Of a stretch of DNA of 64,000 nt, positions 34,876 through 46,290 are shown one piece after another. Numbering within the stretch: the stretch's first letter is position 1; the number at the start of each line of letters is the position of its first letter. The notes below the pieces were generated by a model, which worked only from the letters and a program-made list of their open reading frames with translations, had not been told where the DNA came from and did not search any database. The position numbers were made by a program, and so were the translations under genes. Origin of the DNA: Panulirus ornatus (taxonomy: Eukaryota > Arthropoda > Malacostraca > Decapoda > Palinuridae); assembly GCF_036320965.1 (NCBI RefSeq), contig NC_092242.1, positions 67,938,520 through 68,002,519 on the forward strand, written 5' to 3'.

Positions 34876-35310
34876 ACATAAATCTTGTAGAAGGATTCTG
34901 ATCCTGTGGGACGATCTTCTTTCTCATCTCTCTAATGAACTAAATTCCTCCTCATCCAAATAATATTTTCCTGTCCGTTATGGAAATTCCGAGGGAAATC
35001 CTTAAGTTCAGGATGATTCCAGTTCCTTCAGTGCACTCGTGTTTCATAATGTAATTTCCAGCAGGAAAATCATCATACAGCGTCCCAGAATCAATACGTC
35101 CCTTGTCCTTGACATTCTAGTCCAGAAAACAAGTCTTCTTGGCATATCAAACTCCTCCAATGTTATTACTGCGTCTTTCCGGCAGAGTCTCCGGCAAGGT
35201 TGTTTAACAGCAGGAACCTGCAGTGTGTTTCTTCGACTCCCTCACTGCAGGAGTGTGGGAAGAGAGAAGGGTTGAAGCTGCGAGTGAAGCTTGAGTTCTT
35301 GCGGAGAGGT
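34876..35310. other. Unique sequence, no recognised gene
   Basis: No supported feature. Confidence 0.4.
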
Positions 35311-35655
35311 ACAGATGGGCTTTGGAGTCTGCGTTCATCGGCAGGGGTTCAGGTTGTTAAGTGAGCCTGCGTTCAAGAACAGGGTTTCAAGCTGATATTG
35401 AGAGTGCTTTCAAGTACAGGGGTTCAGGTTGCTAGCGAGTCTGCGTTCAAGTGTTAAGGTTCAGGTTGCTAGTCAGCTTGAAACTCGTGTGTAGGGTTCA
35501 GGATGAGGTTAAGCCAGTGTTCGACTGAATTCAGGGTGCGAGAGAGCCTGGGTTCGTATGAAGGGCTTCAGGGTGCGAGTGAGCCTTAGCCGTGTGAAGG
35601 TCTTCAGGGTGCGAGTGTGCCAGGGTTCGAGTGAAGGACTTCAGGGTGCGAAAGA
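35311..35655. repeat. 37-bp minisatellite, about nine copies, degenerate at the left
   Basis: TTCAGG or TTCAAG anchors at 35348, 35386, 35423, 35460, 35497, 35530, 35567, 35603 and 35640. Spacing is 36-38 bp apart from one 33-bp step. The last four copies (TTCAGGGTGCGAG plus CCTGGGTTCG) are better conserved than the first. Confidence 0.85.
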
Positions 35656-36385
35656 AACTCCACTCAACCAGATGATCGAGTCCTCCTACCCCATCCCCAT
35701 CTCCTACCCAGGACGTCTAGTGGCTGCTTCCCCTGGACATGAGATCTTGTTTTTCTGGGTTTTGACGCGCGAGTGTGTTCCTCGCTGAGAAATGATCCTC
35801 CTTGATCTGCACCTCTGCGGAAATACTTCTGAAGCTATCAAGTCTTCTCTGTGATATTACATTATCATTTCATATCTATACATTAATGTTCATTACCTTT
35901 AATACGTCAGCGCATCCTACTTTTAGAAATAATCTTAATGGATGTTCGTACAAATCCTCTGTCTCCTGTTATTGACATATCGATAACCTCAGTCAGTTGG
36001 AGGTATGTGGGCTTCTTTCCCGCGGCCGAGAACTGAATCAACGAAGGGAAAGATGAAGGTGATTTACACTGACGTTATTACGTAGTGTCTTGACGCCCCG
36101 ACAGAGCGTGAGTATCTATACAGCGATGACGCTTCTGTAATGCATGGTTTGGTCTACAAGTGCGGACGTCTCAGTGCGTTATAGATGTTATCTTGACGTA
36201 GCTGGCACAGTCTTGTGCTCATACCATCATGTAATTAAATCACTTTTTGCATGCCTCACACTTGTTTCCAAGGGGGCTCAAGAACACGTCGAAGTACCCC
36301 GGGCCACTGAGGACCTACAGGGTAGTAAAACTTTGCGATGATCCTCCATACACAGAATCCCGCCACTTGAGTCCGGCAGTCTTAT

Positions 36386-36387
<2 letters not shown>
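35656..36387. other. Unique sequence, no recognised gene
   Basis: No supported feature. Confidence 0.4.

Positions 36388-36443
<56 letters not shown>
36388..36443. repeat. (AG)n microsatellite
   Basis: AG tract of about 55 bp. A T run and short CT tract follow at 36475-36498. Confidence 0.97.
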
Positions 36444-36446
<3 letters not shown>

Positions 36447-36498
36447 CGAGCAATGAAGACACGACTGGAAGCATTTTTTTTTTTTTTCTCTCTCTCTC

Positions 36499-36600
36499 CT
36501 GACTGGAATACAACTGCATGCCAACCCGTCTGGAATACAACGGCATGCCAACCAGGCTGGAAAACAGCTACCTGCATGCCAACCTGACTGGAATACATCT
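36499..36600. repeat. 27-bp minisatellite, four degenerate copies
   Basis: CTGGAATACAA or CTGGAAAACAG at 36503, 36530, 36557 and 36588, each followed by GCATGCCAACC. Confidence 0.8.
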
Positions 36601-37079
36601 ACTATGCGTCCGTGTCGTCACGAATGTCTCTTCCTTCATAAGCGTCACTTCAGTGTTAGTTGTGGTCTTACTGGACGTCTTCTCCCACCGCGGGAGGCGT
36701 CTCCTGAACTCACCGTGCCCCTCACGTTGTTCATGTGACCGCCCTTACTGGAGGAGTCTTAGGGATCCTGACGCATGAGTTCCCCGTGGAGCAGAGAGTT
36801 GTTCCTCCCACTAAAGTGTAGAAAATCCACTAATGCGGACGTCTTCCGAGTTAACAATGTAGGGCGCATCTGTCATAACCACCCTCCTCCCCCTTAGTGC
36901 AAGCCCTTCCGAATGTCACCTCCCCCCTTCAAAATGTCGCCCCCAGTGCAAGCCCTCCTTATGTAACGAAAAAAAAAAAGATTAGTAAACCTCTTGCCCA
37001 TTCGTACGTGTATTGAACGTTCAAGGATTGGGCGTGTGTCCAAATCACGTACAGAAAATTATACGAAGGTTTCTTTTCC
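36601..37079. other. Unique sequence, no recognised gene
   Basis: No supported feature. Confidence 0.4.
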
Positions 37080-37230
37080 CAGTGGGTGAGGGAGCCGAGC
37101 TCTACCCAGTGCAGCTGTCTCTCTGGGCCAGATATCTCCCAGTCCGTATCTCTCCCCAGTGCGGGTGCTCCCCTTCTCCCTTGGTGTGGTTATCTCCCCT
37201 GTCCTTTAGGACGAAAATCCCCAGTTGGTC
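37080..37230. repeat. Degenerate CTCCCCAGTG repeat
   Basis: CTACCCAGTGCAG, CTCCCAGTCCG, CTCCCCAGTGCGG and CCCCAGTTGG recur with TATCTC spacers at irregular 25-30-bp spacing. Similar words recur around 41650-41750. Confidence 0.4.
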
Positions 37231-38290
37231 ATTTTTATCCATTTATTCTCTGTAAATATGAGTTGCCACTTCCTATCTAGGAAGCCATTTTTTTTCAGCA
37301 CCAGCGATTTGAAATTGCAGCTTGTTCTGCCTGTGTGCAAGTGCCTGGAGTACTTGTATAACTTAATAAAAACAAATAAAAATATGAAGTTAAATATCAA
37401 ACTTGTTTGTTCTTTTTTTTTTCTCCTGCTCGTAAACAGAAACATATATATGAACGAAACTCTGATGCTACTTCAATAAAAAAGCGAGAGAAAAACCGAT
37501 GTTTGTGGCACAGTTCACAGATTAAGCAATTAGCAGTATTTAAGAACCGTCCTCTGAAAACGTGGACGAAATGTGATATGAAGGAGCGAGTCTTCAGCAT
37601 TCTGAGTTCGCTATTCAGCATCTCGCTGCCTCTCGTCTGGACAAGTTCAGAACTTATACACGAGAGAGAGAGAGAGCGTTCTCATTCCATAATTCGATTC
37701 CCATCACACCAACGTTATTAAACATTATTAACTGACAACATTATAGAGTTACTGTAATAAAAAGGGGATGATCCAATAATATCGTATAATGGCGATATAT
37801 GACAGTCATCTTAAATTTCACCGCTGTACCTAATTTACTGCGTAGATAACACTCGTACACAGACTTGAAACGTTGCTGTTGTGCTCCATCATGCGGTTTG
37901 AAAGCCAGGCTTATGAGCTGCATATTTCGTTGTGGTGATGTTTACACATCACTGATCACATGCAGGGACTGGAGAGAATACGACTATGATAACCTCAGAC
38001 AATTATGATCTGCTGATGTAGCTCGTTAATGTTTACCTCTGCCCTGATTATGTTCGTTTATTGTTTTATTATAATCCTATGCACAATGATTTCATTTATC
38101 TACTGAAGGATCATCCGTCACCAGCTACGCTAAGAAGGAAGCAGTAAAAGGTGATACAAATTCACACACACACACACACACAACACGACTCTAAAAAATG
38201 GCATGAACACACGGGTGGCTTGACCTGTGATGTACAGGTCTAGTATTAACAGTATATATAACAGTTTAGTATAACATTCCGAAACCGCTC
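37231..38290. other. Unique, AT-rich sequence, no recognised gene
   Basis: A short AC tract at 38166-38182. Several short frames at 37206-37721 have no motif I recognise. Confidence 0.4.
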
Positions 38291-38455
38291 CTAGTAGCAT
38301 CATTGGGCGTGTCTGTAAGGGACCTGTCTGTGTCGTGACATGAACATCCCTGACGGGATCATTTGGGGTCTGTATGTGAAAGACGTGTTCCCGGATATGG
38401 TAGGATCATTAGGCCTGTTGGTGAAGGCCGTGTCCCCCGGCCATGGACACGTCTG
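38291..38455. repeat. Degenerate ~47-59-bp repeat, three copies
   Basis: ATCATTGGGCGTGTCTGTAA, ATCATTTGGGGTCTGTATG and ATCATTAGGCCTGTTGGTG start at 38299, 38358 and 38405, each followed by AAGG- or AAAG- and a CGTGTTC/CCTGTCT word. Confidence 0.6.
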
Positions 38456-39271
38456 GGGTACTCTACTCGAGTTACAAGCTGGAGGCTGGCTAGGCCTATC
38501 ATGGCTGAGGTACTAGCCAGTAGGTGCTTCACCTCAACCAAAAACGTACCTTACGGTTGCACAGATGATTAAATATTAAGGGCTGAAGAAAAAGGGAAGA
38601 AGAATATCTACTAAACGTTTATCAATTTTAAGAGAAAATTTGAAAACACGTCTGTGAAGGCCTAAAAAAAAAAGGGCTTTCTCTTTCTCTCTATGTCACA
38701 CTAATACACTGTAGTTCTAATAATGGGTTTGACTGCTGCATATACACTTGGCTGGACAAGTTACAAATGCAGTGGCTTCATATTAACCCATTTCCGTGCA
38801 GTACATTCCGATGTCCTTTCTCAAAAAATAATCCAGTTTCTTGTAATTACTTCTCCGGAAGCAACCTTCTCCGCTCCTGCTCGGAGCTTCAAGCCACGAG
38901 ACGAAAAGCCTGTTAATAGGCATGAAGGCGGAGAGCGAGGCCCACGTCAATGGCCATGACTCCGGCCAGTGTTCGAAGCTCGCCGGGTGACATCCTGGAA
39001 TGAGGGAGCTGTAGTGCCACTCACTGTCGGGTGGATGCACGCTCGCCTCTAGCTTACACCCTCATCGGAAAGTTCATAAATTACATTTCTGACGGGAGTG
39101 TCACGGTGAACGTTTCCGAATTTTCTAGGGAGGGGGGGAGAAAACGTTTCCCCTACGGCTCGTTCAGCCCTTCTGGGTGTTGCCTGGATCGACAGCATGT
39201 TACCCACGGGTGGCGCTTGTTGACGGCAACGGGTGAAGGAGGTTAGATGGAAGTTAACCGCATATATGAGG
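38456..39271. other. Unique sequence, no recognised gene
   Basis: No supported feature. Confidence 0.4.
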
Positions 39272-39347
39272 GGCCAAGTGAGGATCTTCCCTCTAAGGCT
39301 CAGTCCTCTCTTCTTGACGCTACCTCGCTCACGCGGGATAATGGCGA

Positions 39348-39415
<68 letters not shown>
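39272..39415 (+). repeat. Dispersed repeat fragment with (TA)n tail
   Basis: GAGGGGCCAAGTGAGGAT, CAGTCCTCTCTTCTTGACGC and TACCTCGCTCACGCGGGA align in order with the right half of the body in the 4621-6333 array (opposite strand). A 66-bp TA tract (39349-39415) follows, where other copies have (AAT)n or (AT)n. Confidence 0.8.
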
Positions 39416-39418
<3 letters not shown>

Positions 39419-39540
39419 CGTTCCACCCTGCAGAACGACACTGGACTCTACCTGCCCGCGAGTGTGAGAGGTCGACTCCAGGTGTGTCGCAGTAAGTGGC
39501 GGAAGGAGAGAGAGAGAACAAAATGAGTACTGTACATACT

Positions 39541-39644
39541 GGTCGAGGACCTCCTTGTACCAAAGGAGTCCATTATTTCCCTGCTCCTGTCTGGAGTGCA
39601 GACTCGAATGTGCAGGGGCCCATAAGAGGAAGGGGGGGGGGGGG
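39541..39644 (+). repeat. Second dispersed repeat family, copy 1
   Basis: GTCGAGGACCTCC, AAAGGAGTCCAT, TTTCCCTGCTCCTGT, GTGCAGACTCGA and GTGCAGGGGCCC match in order the sequence at 51116-51215. A G homopolymer (39632-39644) follows. Confidence 0.7.
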
Positions 39645-39858
39645 TTATATCCTCGCGCTGTATAATCATATTTTCAATATTTTGTTTCGTTTATTCATTT
39701 ACCTTTTTATTTGTTTATCTGCTCATATCAAAATTTTCCAACCCCTCTCACCTCCCAGGACGTACCTATATGGCTTTCTCCATATTTTCCACATATCTCA
39801 ACATATGTTTACACATCTATGTCACCTATCCATATATGTATCGAACTATCTATCTATC

Positions 39859-39861
<3 letters not shown>

Positions 39862-39924
<63 letters not shown>
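39862..39924. repeat. (CT)n microsatellite
   Basis: CT tract of about 63 bp preceded by (CTAT)n-like sequence. Confidence 0.97.
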
Positions 39925-39927
<3 letters not shown>

Positions 39928-40098
39928 ATATATACATATATATCATTTAGTACTGTAATTTTTTTCTGACAAACCGACCCTCCACTCCAGTGTATAAAGC
40001 ATCCTCATCTATGTAGTAGAGACATCTTTACCCCCTCCCACTCGACGGGTTTGACCAACTCTCATGTGAGAGCCAGACTACCTGAGAGAGACGTTGGT

Positions 40099-40100
<2 letters not shown>

Positions 40101-40177
<77 letters not shown>
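40101..40177. repeat. (CT)n microsatellite
   Basis: CT tract of about 77 bp. Confidence 0.97.
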
Positions 40178-40180
<3 letters not shown>

Positions 40181-40189
40181 TCTTCTTTC

Positions 40190-40385
40190 TAGTCAGGGAA
40201 ATGGCCACATATGTTCTTCACCCTTGCTCTCTTTCTCTCAAGCCATGGGAAATGAGGTAAAACATGTTCTTCATCCTAGTTTCAATCAGGGAAGTGACGG
40301 AAACATGTTTCCTCTCCTCCGACCTCTGTGTTTCTGCTGTAGGAGAGATACGTAAGCATGTTCTCCGTCTTGTTTCTCTCCGACA
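40190..40385. repeat. Degenerate ~47-51-bp minisatellite, four copies
   Basis: Units of the form CAGGGAAATGNC, AACATGTTCTTCATCCTNG and TTTC start at about 40192, 40241, 40288 and 40339. The same words recur at 40800-41170. Confidence 0.65.
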
Positions 40386-40648
40386 AAAAAAAAAAAAAAG
40401 TCCTTCGTTCTGGTCTATTCAGCTGTCGCCAGTGAGGAGACACAGGTGTTGTTCCTCCTTATATGCGTCCCAGGTGCTGGTGATCAGCTACTGAGGGAGG
40501 ATGTTCTTCCAGCACCGATGTGTGTTCCTTCCGCGTGCGTCTCCTCAAGTACTGTTCTTTCCCCTGTGGTGGTGGCGGGCGGAGAGGAACAGGATGGCAT
40601 TTCTATGGGAGACGCAGCAGGAAATGTTCGATTTTCCCGCCTTTCCTC

Positions 40649-40812
40649 CCAAGGGGAAAACACGGGTTAATTAGTCTCGCATCAAATGGCGAATATGGAG
40701 GTCTGTTGCAGCAGCCAATACCGCCCGTCTGAAGACCAGAAGGCTTTATATATCATTACTACATATAACCACACGGCTCCTGCAGCTTCGAGGCTGCTCC
40801 AGGCAGGAAAAT
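40649..40812 (+). repeat. Duplicated ~165-bp segment, copy 1
   Basis: GGGAAAACACGGGTTAATTAG, GTCTGTTG, CGTCTGAAGAC, ATTACTACATATAAC and CAGCTTCGAGGCT match in order the segment at 42271-42440, same orientation, 1.6 kb away, about 70 % alike by eye. Weaker similarity extends upstream in both. Confidence 0.7.
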
Positions 40813-41170
40813 GAGAAATAGACATGACTTCTTCATCCTCTATCCGAGGAAATGACACAAGTAAGCTTTTCATCCTGGTCATCTTCACTTCAGCCGAGTG
40901 GAAATGAATAGCCACGTATCCTTCCATGCAGCCGGGGATATGACGTATACGTTCTGAGCCTTCATGTTCTTTTCTTTAGATTATGGAAATGACAGAAATG
41001 TGATCTCTAGCCTGGAAAATGATAAATACACTCTGCAATAGAATAGAAATATGCATGTCTTCTCTCTAAGCTGGGAAATGACATAAAGGTGTTTTGTGTC
41101 CCCCCCCCAGTCGACATCTTAATAGTTCCAGCCAGGGGAAATGACCATCTGGTCATTTCTCACGTTCCTT
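40813..41170. repeat. Degenerate ~47-51-bp minisatellite, about seven copies
   Basis: GGAAAATGAGAAATAGACATG, GGAAATGACACAAGTAAGC, GGAAATGAATAGCC, GGATATGACGTATACG, GGAAATGACAGAAATGTG, GGAAAATGATAAATAC and GGAAATGACATAAAGGTG are followed by TTCTTCATCC or TTCATCC words. This continues the 40190-40385 array on the other side of the 40649 segment. Confidence 0.6.
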
Positions 41171-41547
41171 GCATTCGCAAAATTCATAATTTTTGCGGAG
41201 CGGAAAGACTTGGTCGACCAGCAGGCAGGACACGTACTTCACTTACGAAGGCGAGTCTCTGCTGCCTACGACCTGGACGCTCACATCCAGCAGAATTCTT
41301 CGTCGTTACTGACTCGTAAAATAAAGGTTAATTTTTTCCCCCAGTTCCTCGTCGCCATTTACGATGTCTCGCGCCTTGAATTTTGGCTCATTTTCACGGA
41401 GGGTAAAAAGTGAATGAATAAAAAAAAAAAAACTTTTTCTTTCCTTCACCTGTCGCAACAGCGGCAGTCACGGAAAACAGAGTTGTCAGTGATGGAATTT
41501 TGTGGTTGTTTAGCAATGCTGAGGACATAACATAGTTAGCCAGATCT

Positions 41548-41552
<5 letters not shown>
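41171..41552. other. Unique sequence, no recognised gene
   Basis: No supported feature; poly-A run at about 41421-41432. Confidence 0.4.

Positions 41553-41604
<52 letters not shown>
41553..41604. repeat. (GT)n microsatellite
   Basis: GT tract of about 51 bp. Confidence 0.97.
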
Positions 41605-41606
<2 letters not shown>

Positions 41607-41839
41607 GCGTAAGGTTCTTCCTGAAGTGGGTCAGTTTATAGTGCGGGATACGTCCGCAGTGAAGACGTCTCTCCAGTGTGGATATTTTCTTGTGGTCTTC
41701 GCCTTCCTCGGTGTGGACTGCGCAGAGGGCCTTCCCAGTGTGTGTGGTTTCTCCCCACGACGAATATGTCTCTCACTAGCGTGCACATCACTTCATAAGG
41801 CGGGTGTATTCTGAATGCCCTAGTTCGTCTCTTTCGTGC

Positions 41840-41975
41840 GTTCGTGGGTGCTTCCTTAAACTGGGTGATTTTCCTGGAAAGGTAGCTTTTTGGGAATAGG
41901 TGTTCCCTGGAATGGGGTGCTTCCTTGGAATGGATACACTTCCCTGGAACGGGTGCCTCTCTAGCTCGCAGATAT
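41840..41975. repeat. Degenerate ~18-bp minisatellite
   Basis: Variants of GGTGCTTCCCTGGAATGG follow one another: TTCCTGGAAAGG, GTTCCCTGGAATGG, CTTCCTTGGAATGG and CTTCCCTGGAACGG. Six to seven decayed copies; 18 bp keeps one minus frame open. Confidence 0.65.
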
Positions 41976-42270
41976 ACCTCTGTATGCGCGTCTTCCTGGC
42001 ACACGCATCACTGGCTGTCACTGGCATCTATCTCCTCAGGGAGGATATCACTGCAATCCCCCAATGAGAGAAACCATCCAAATGCTGGTAATTACGTACT
42101 GAAGACGTCCGTCGCTGTGTTCCTCCCGCGTGTGTGTCTTCCCCAGTGTATGTGGTAATGTCCCAGAAAAGCAAGGTGCGTCTTGAGAAGCTTGAGAAGC
42201 GACGCTGGCTGTAGCTGCTGGAGGAAGAGACACACGTTGTAATAAGCTGGAAATACTTATTTTCCGATTT

Positions 42271-42440
42271 TCGTCAACGAGGGAAAACATAAGTTAATAA
42301 GTCTCAGTAAACATGGCTTACAAGGAAGTCTGTTGTAAGAGTCAACACATCTCGTATGAAGACTGGAAGTGGTTGTAACATTATTACATATAACCTCAGG
42401 ACGCCCTTCTTACGTGGCTCCCGCAGCTTCGAGGCTAGAG
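42271..42440 (+). repeat. Duplicated ~165-bp segment, copy 2
   Basis: GGGAAAACATAAGTTAATAAG, GTCTGTTG, CGTATGAAGAC, ATTATTACATATAAC and CAGCTTCGAGGCT match copy 1 at 40649-40812. The minus frame 42723-42304 covers it but has no known domain. Confidence 0.7.
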
Positions 42441-43410
42441 CGAGAAACTTCCTCGACGAGATTGTGATCTCTTCCCTCCTCCTGACGATGATGATGATGA
42501 TGCAGCCCCGCCGAGGGAGAGGTGGGGGTGTGTGACTTGTCACCGGCCTGGACTCAGTCCGTGGCTGTGGAGGCAGAAGATCCCCCGTCGACTTCACGAG
42601 CAAACTTGAAGTTCCCCCCGTATTAACCACATGGTAAGTCTTCCAGTCCATGCGTTTCCCATGAACAAGGGAAGCATGTGGTCTAGTTGTGTTACCCACA
42701 GAAGCGATAACTCCAGTCCACACCAGGATTAGCGGATGGAATGTAGGACTGCTCGTTTGGACCCAGTCTCTGATTGGTCCTTCTCATTTGCGGAACGTAA
42801 TGTATGTCAATTACATCCACGCATGACTACATAGGTAGTTAAGCGAAAGTGGTACGTCATCGCGGACAATAATGCTTTTAGTAATATTCAATATATATCT
42901 TTTTTATTTTGGGTATGTCAATGTAGCGAATGTATGTATCAGAACTTCAAAGGGAGCTGCTATATTTGTGAATGTTTTCATGCAAATGACACAATATCAC
43001 GTATGGTAATGTTATGTGGCTGATATTGAGGACGGTGTATGAAGTAACTTCCCCTCCTCTCCGTTTTCCTTTTCCTCTTTATTTACGTTGTATCTGTACT
43101 GACTACCCCAGGGCGGCCCTGCCTGACGTCCACACGATTTCTTCAGCCACCTGTGCTTTCCAGTCTGTGGTATTTTGAAACTTGTCACCTTCTCATGTTT
43201 CTCCAAACAGCTGCGACCACCTCCCGTTTTCTTAAGATCGTCCACCTCATCAAAAGCTCTTCATTATTAGCCTTTTATATCGTAACTTTTTTTCCTTTTA
43301 CCCATTTCTATATATTTCATTAAAAGCCCAGAAGCCATGAAGGTTTTAGTCCATTACTGGAGCCTCGGACGTTAGAAATCAAAATGCAGGTTGGTAAGTG
43401 TGGGTCGTTA

Positions 43411-43411
<1 letters not shown>
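42441..43411. other. Unique sequence, no recognised gene
   Basis: Short (GAT)n at about 42485-42502. No supported gene. Confidence 0.4.

Positions 43412-43443
<32 letters not shown>
43412..43443. repeat. (AC)n microsatellite
   Basis: AC tract of about 32 bp. Confidence 0.96.
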
Positions 43444-43445
<2 letters not shown>

Positions 43446-43531
43446 CCCGGGATGACAGACCGAGGAAGAACGGACGACTTTACCAAATCCGATGAACGAA
43501 GTTGGCTGCGCTACTTCCAGGAGCAGGGGAA

Positions 43532-43562
43532 AGAGGAACTCCCCTTGAGAAGGAGTTCCTCT
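43532..43562. repeat. Perfect 11-bp inverted repeat
   Basis: AGAGGAACTCC and GGAGTTCCTCT are separated by 9 bases (CCTTGAGAA), giving a strong stem-loop. Confidence 0.75.
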
Positions 43563-43693
43563 CTTTCGTTCAAGGGACGACTGGGACGTCAACACCACCA
43601 GGAGAGGTCCGGTAGCTGCTGCATATCAGTAAGTTACTGTGAAGATATTCTGCCTTGTAGATTATCTCCCTCCAGTCTAATGGTTTCATGTTT

Positions 43694-43696
<3 letters not shown>

Positions 43697-43765
<69 letters not shown>

Positions 43766-43770
43766 CGAGC
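43697..43770. repeat. (GT)n microsatellite ending in (GC)n
   Basis: GT tract of about 62 bp running into GCGCGCGCG, which is Z-DNA-prone. Confidence 0.96.
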
Positions 43771-43989
43771 GCTGTTATCACGCCCACAAAAAAGACATAA
43801 AGATGGAACATAAAACTTCCATTTAACATGTTCTCTTCTATAAAATCTGCTTCATAAAGAATTTTCAGCCGAAAAAAAAGGTCAGAGGTCAAGTTTAGAA
43901 GGTTAATTAGTAATTAGAACCTGTGCGTTCTGGACACAGCTGAGCGCAAGTCCCCGAACTGATTAATATGCTAGCCAGCATCTTGTCTG

Positions 43990-44165
43990 GAAAAAACCTT
44001 GAACACGAAAGCATGATTCTTGAACACGACATCAAGAACCCTTGAACAAGACAGCACGACCCTCAGGCATACGAAGGTACGACCATTGGATATGATGGGC
44101 TGGCCTTATAACATGACCCTTTAAATAGTCTGGCCTTTATCATACCTAAGGGGTCAGGAACGTTA
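43990..44165 (+). repeat. 21-bp minisatellite superfamily, short array
   Basis: Consecutive 21-bp units begin CCTTGAACACGAAAGC, TCTTGAACACGACATC and CCCTTGAACAAGACAGC, then decayed units with GGTACGACC and GGGCTGGCCTTATAAC. The right flank (CTGGCC, CCCTTTAA, AAGGGGTC) resembles the right flank of the 46149 array. Confidence 0.7.
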
Positions 44166-44484
44166 AGGTCAAGAGGCGGGGTTAACGCTGCTGTATTTTC
44201 GAGGTTATAAGATTACATAACATTACAGTGAAAAAAAATGCGCTTTGCTGTAAGATTTTTTGCCCCAATCTATTGAAATATATCGAGGAACATTGCCACT
44301 GACAACTGTTACTTCAGCTTCATAACTAAGGGATAACTAAAGGAAAAACAGAAATCCTTGATTGTTATCTGTGAATACCTGGTGAAGTCTTCGAGGGTCT
44401 TCTTTCTACCCCCACAGCCTGGGCTGAGCTAAAGGACGTTTACCATGGAACTGTGGGACACACTAACGTGCTATATGTCTTACG
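44166..44484. other. Unique sequence, no recognised gene
   Basis: No supported feature. Confidence 0.4.
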
Positions 44485-44830
44485 ATGCTTCAGTACGACG
44501 GTACGTTCCTTCAGCTCAAGGGCTGTACCATTTTGCTCAGGGTGATTCAGGGGAGTCTCGCCGTCGTGGGTGAGGTTCGAACCGTCGATCTCAAGGCCCG
44601 TAACGCCGGCGTACCCAAGGGCTGTCTGTATACCACTGGTCTCACGATCCGCGTACCATCGGGTTCCGAGCCTCGTACCCAACGTGTTCAATTAGCCCTG
44701 CTGTCATCATCCAAGCGTCGCACCGTCGCGTTCGAAGGTATTCAGACAAGATGCGTCTCCGAAGACTGCGCCAGAGCGATTTCGACGTACGACACTGCGC
44801 CACAGCGATTTCGACGTACACACGAGTCGT
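44485..44830. repeat. 21-bp minisatellite superfamily, long degenerate array
   Basis: CTTCAGTACGACGGTACG, CTTCAGCTCAAGGGCTG and further 21-bp-spaced words (CTCAAGG, CGTACC, CGATTTCGACGTAC twice) span about 345 bp. Orientation looks mixed (CTTCAGTACGAC and CTCAAGGGCTGTACC both occur). The two overlapping frames here (44440-44691 minus, 44485-44832 plus) are open because the period is 7 codons. Confidence 0.6.
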
Positions 44831-44991
44831 AGGGACATGGTTATCACAGAAGTCTGATACACCACACACGTGCAGGACGCCCGCCGGTTTTACTGTACAA
44901 GTGTATAACAAAACGTCAGGCGGGGGGAAATGAAAGAACTTTCACCTCACAGGAGAAAGAAAACTTGACCGCGGACGAAAGCAGCAAGACT

Positions 44992-45038
<47 letters not shown>
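44992..45038. repeat. (GT)n microsatellite
   Basis: GT tract of about 46 bp. Confidence 0.97.
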
Positions 45039-45042
<4 letters not shown>

Positions 45043-45215
45043 ATATCTACTTTTACAAAAAAATAGAAAAAAAAAAAGGTATTAGCAACGACTGCAGCCA
45101 GAACCTTGCACAGATAATTTTTACATTACGATCCCCCAGCATTTGTGGTATGGACTTGACGATTTTTTTTCTTCCTTGCTAAAGCTTTCCCAAGCTTTTG
45201 AAAGCCAGCCTCCAC

Positions 45216-45218
<3 letters not shown>

Positions 45219-45287
<69 letters not shown>
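45219..45287. repeat. (AG)n microsatellite
   Basis: AG tract of about 69 bp. Confidence 0.97.
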
Positions 45288-45288
<1 letters not shown>

Positions 45289-45981
45289 GCACAGAAATAG
45301 GTTTAAAATCTTTCTATCGAGTTCTTATTTCTAAACAGGTTTTCGTTTCAGTTGAGCAAACGACACCTTCCCTTACAAAACAAAAAAAAGAGTCCTCTTT
45401 ATTTTTTTCTCTCATTCCTTTTTTAGGCCACGTAATTTGCTGCGCCGCCTGGTATGTGAATTTGGCATTGCACCGTCGATGACAGGAAAACAGGACACAA
45501 TGTGGGAAGAGGAGACTTTCATTACCGCAGTGTTGACCCTGGAATTTTGTCGTTTAATGCTCTCTGCACAACCTATTATGGTGGCCAAATAGTGAACCAA
45601 TTGTCCACTCACTTACATAATGAGAACAGAGCGAGACGAGTGTTTGCCGCACCTGATACGCATAATTATTTCCTCTAATTTAGTGAATGATACGGGCACT
45701 AGTCTGGAAACGTGGCGCTGGTACATCTCTCTTTCGTTAAGGGATTCTGCGGGACTCGAGCGAAAAAAAAAAATAGTTGCTTTCTTTAGCGCTTGCGTGC
45801 TTGAATGATGTTCTGTTTGGAGTTTCCAAGAGAGGAACTCTCGCATGTCAGGTACGTAAGTGTAATCATTATTAATCATGTCTACATAATCTCATAAAGT
45901 AGTGTGTTCGCGTATATTAGATGGAGGGATCAATCAACGTTATGTGGTATATGGTGGAGCTTATAGATAGGCAATTACAGT
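45288..45981. other. Unique sequence; minus-strand frame with one stop
   Basis: On the minus strand, 45879-45412 reads 155 codons with a single stop (45615-45613). I recognise no domain. Could be a decayed coding fragment or chance. Confidence 0.3.
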
Positions 45982-45996
45982 GGTGTGTGTGCGTGT

Positions 45997-46036
<40 letters not shown>
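45982..46036. repeat. (GT)n microsatellite, interrupted
   Basis: GT tract with GCGTGTAAGT interruption near 45990-46000. Confidence 0.95.
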
Positions 46037-46038
<2 letters not shown>

Positions 46039-46148
46039 AACGTCTTTGGATGTATAGGCTGTATACTGTATTCTTATTGTTCATGTGTTATGTTTTGTGT
46101 TATTTTGTTCTTATTTACCTTTCCTGTGCGGGATCGAGACGTGTAAGT

Positions 46149-46290
46149 CCTTCAGTACGACGGTACGACTCTTGAAAACAACGGTACGACCCTCGGGCAC
46201 GATGGGGTGGCCTCTGACAACACCTTTAAGGGGGTCGGATCAAAATGCCTCGAGACGTTTGTGGCCAAGGGTTATGTCGTTGTAATCAAG
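46149..46290 (+). repeat. 21-bp minisatellite superfamily, short array in strict register
   Basis: Units starting at 46149 (CCTTCAGTACGACGGTACG), 46170 (TCTTGAAAACAACGGTACG), 46191 (CCTCGGGCACGATGGGG) and 46212 (CTCTGACAACACCTTTAAG) are each exactly 21 bp. More decayed units follow to about 46290. Confidence 0.75.

Noticed and set aside
39416..39526. Frame reading NDTGLYLPASVRGRLQVC after the (TA)n tract, possible exon
   Set aside because: The frame is held open by the TA tract and no acceptor lies close upstream; the peptide matches nothing I recognise.
45412..45879. 155 codons on the minus strand with a single stop, possible pseudogene
   Set aside because: No recognised motif in either half; not enough to call a gene.
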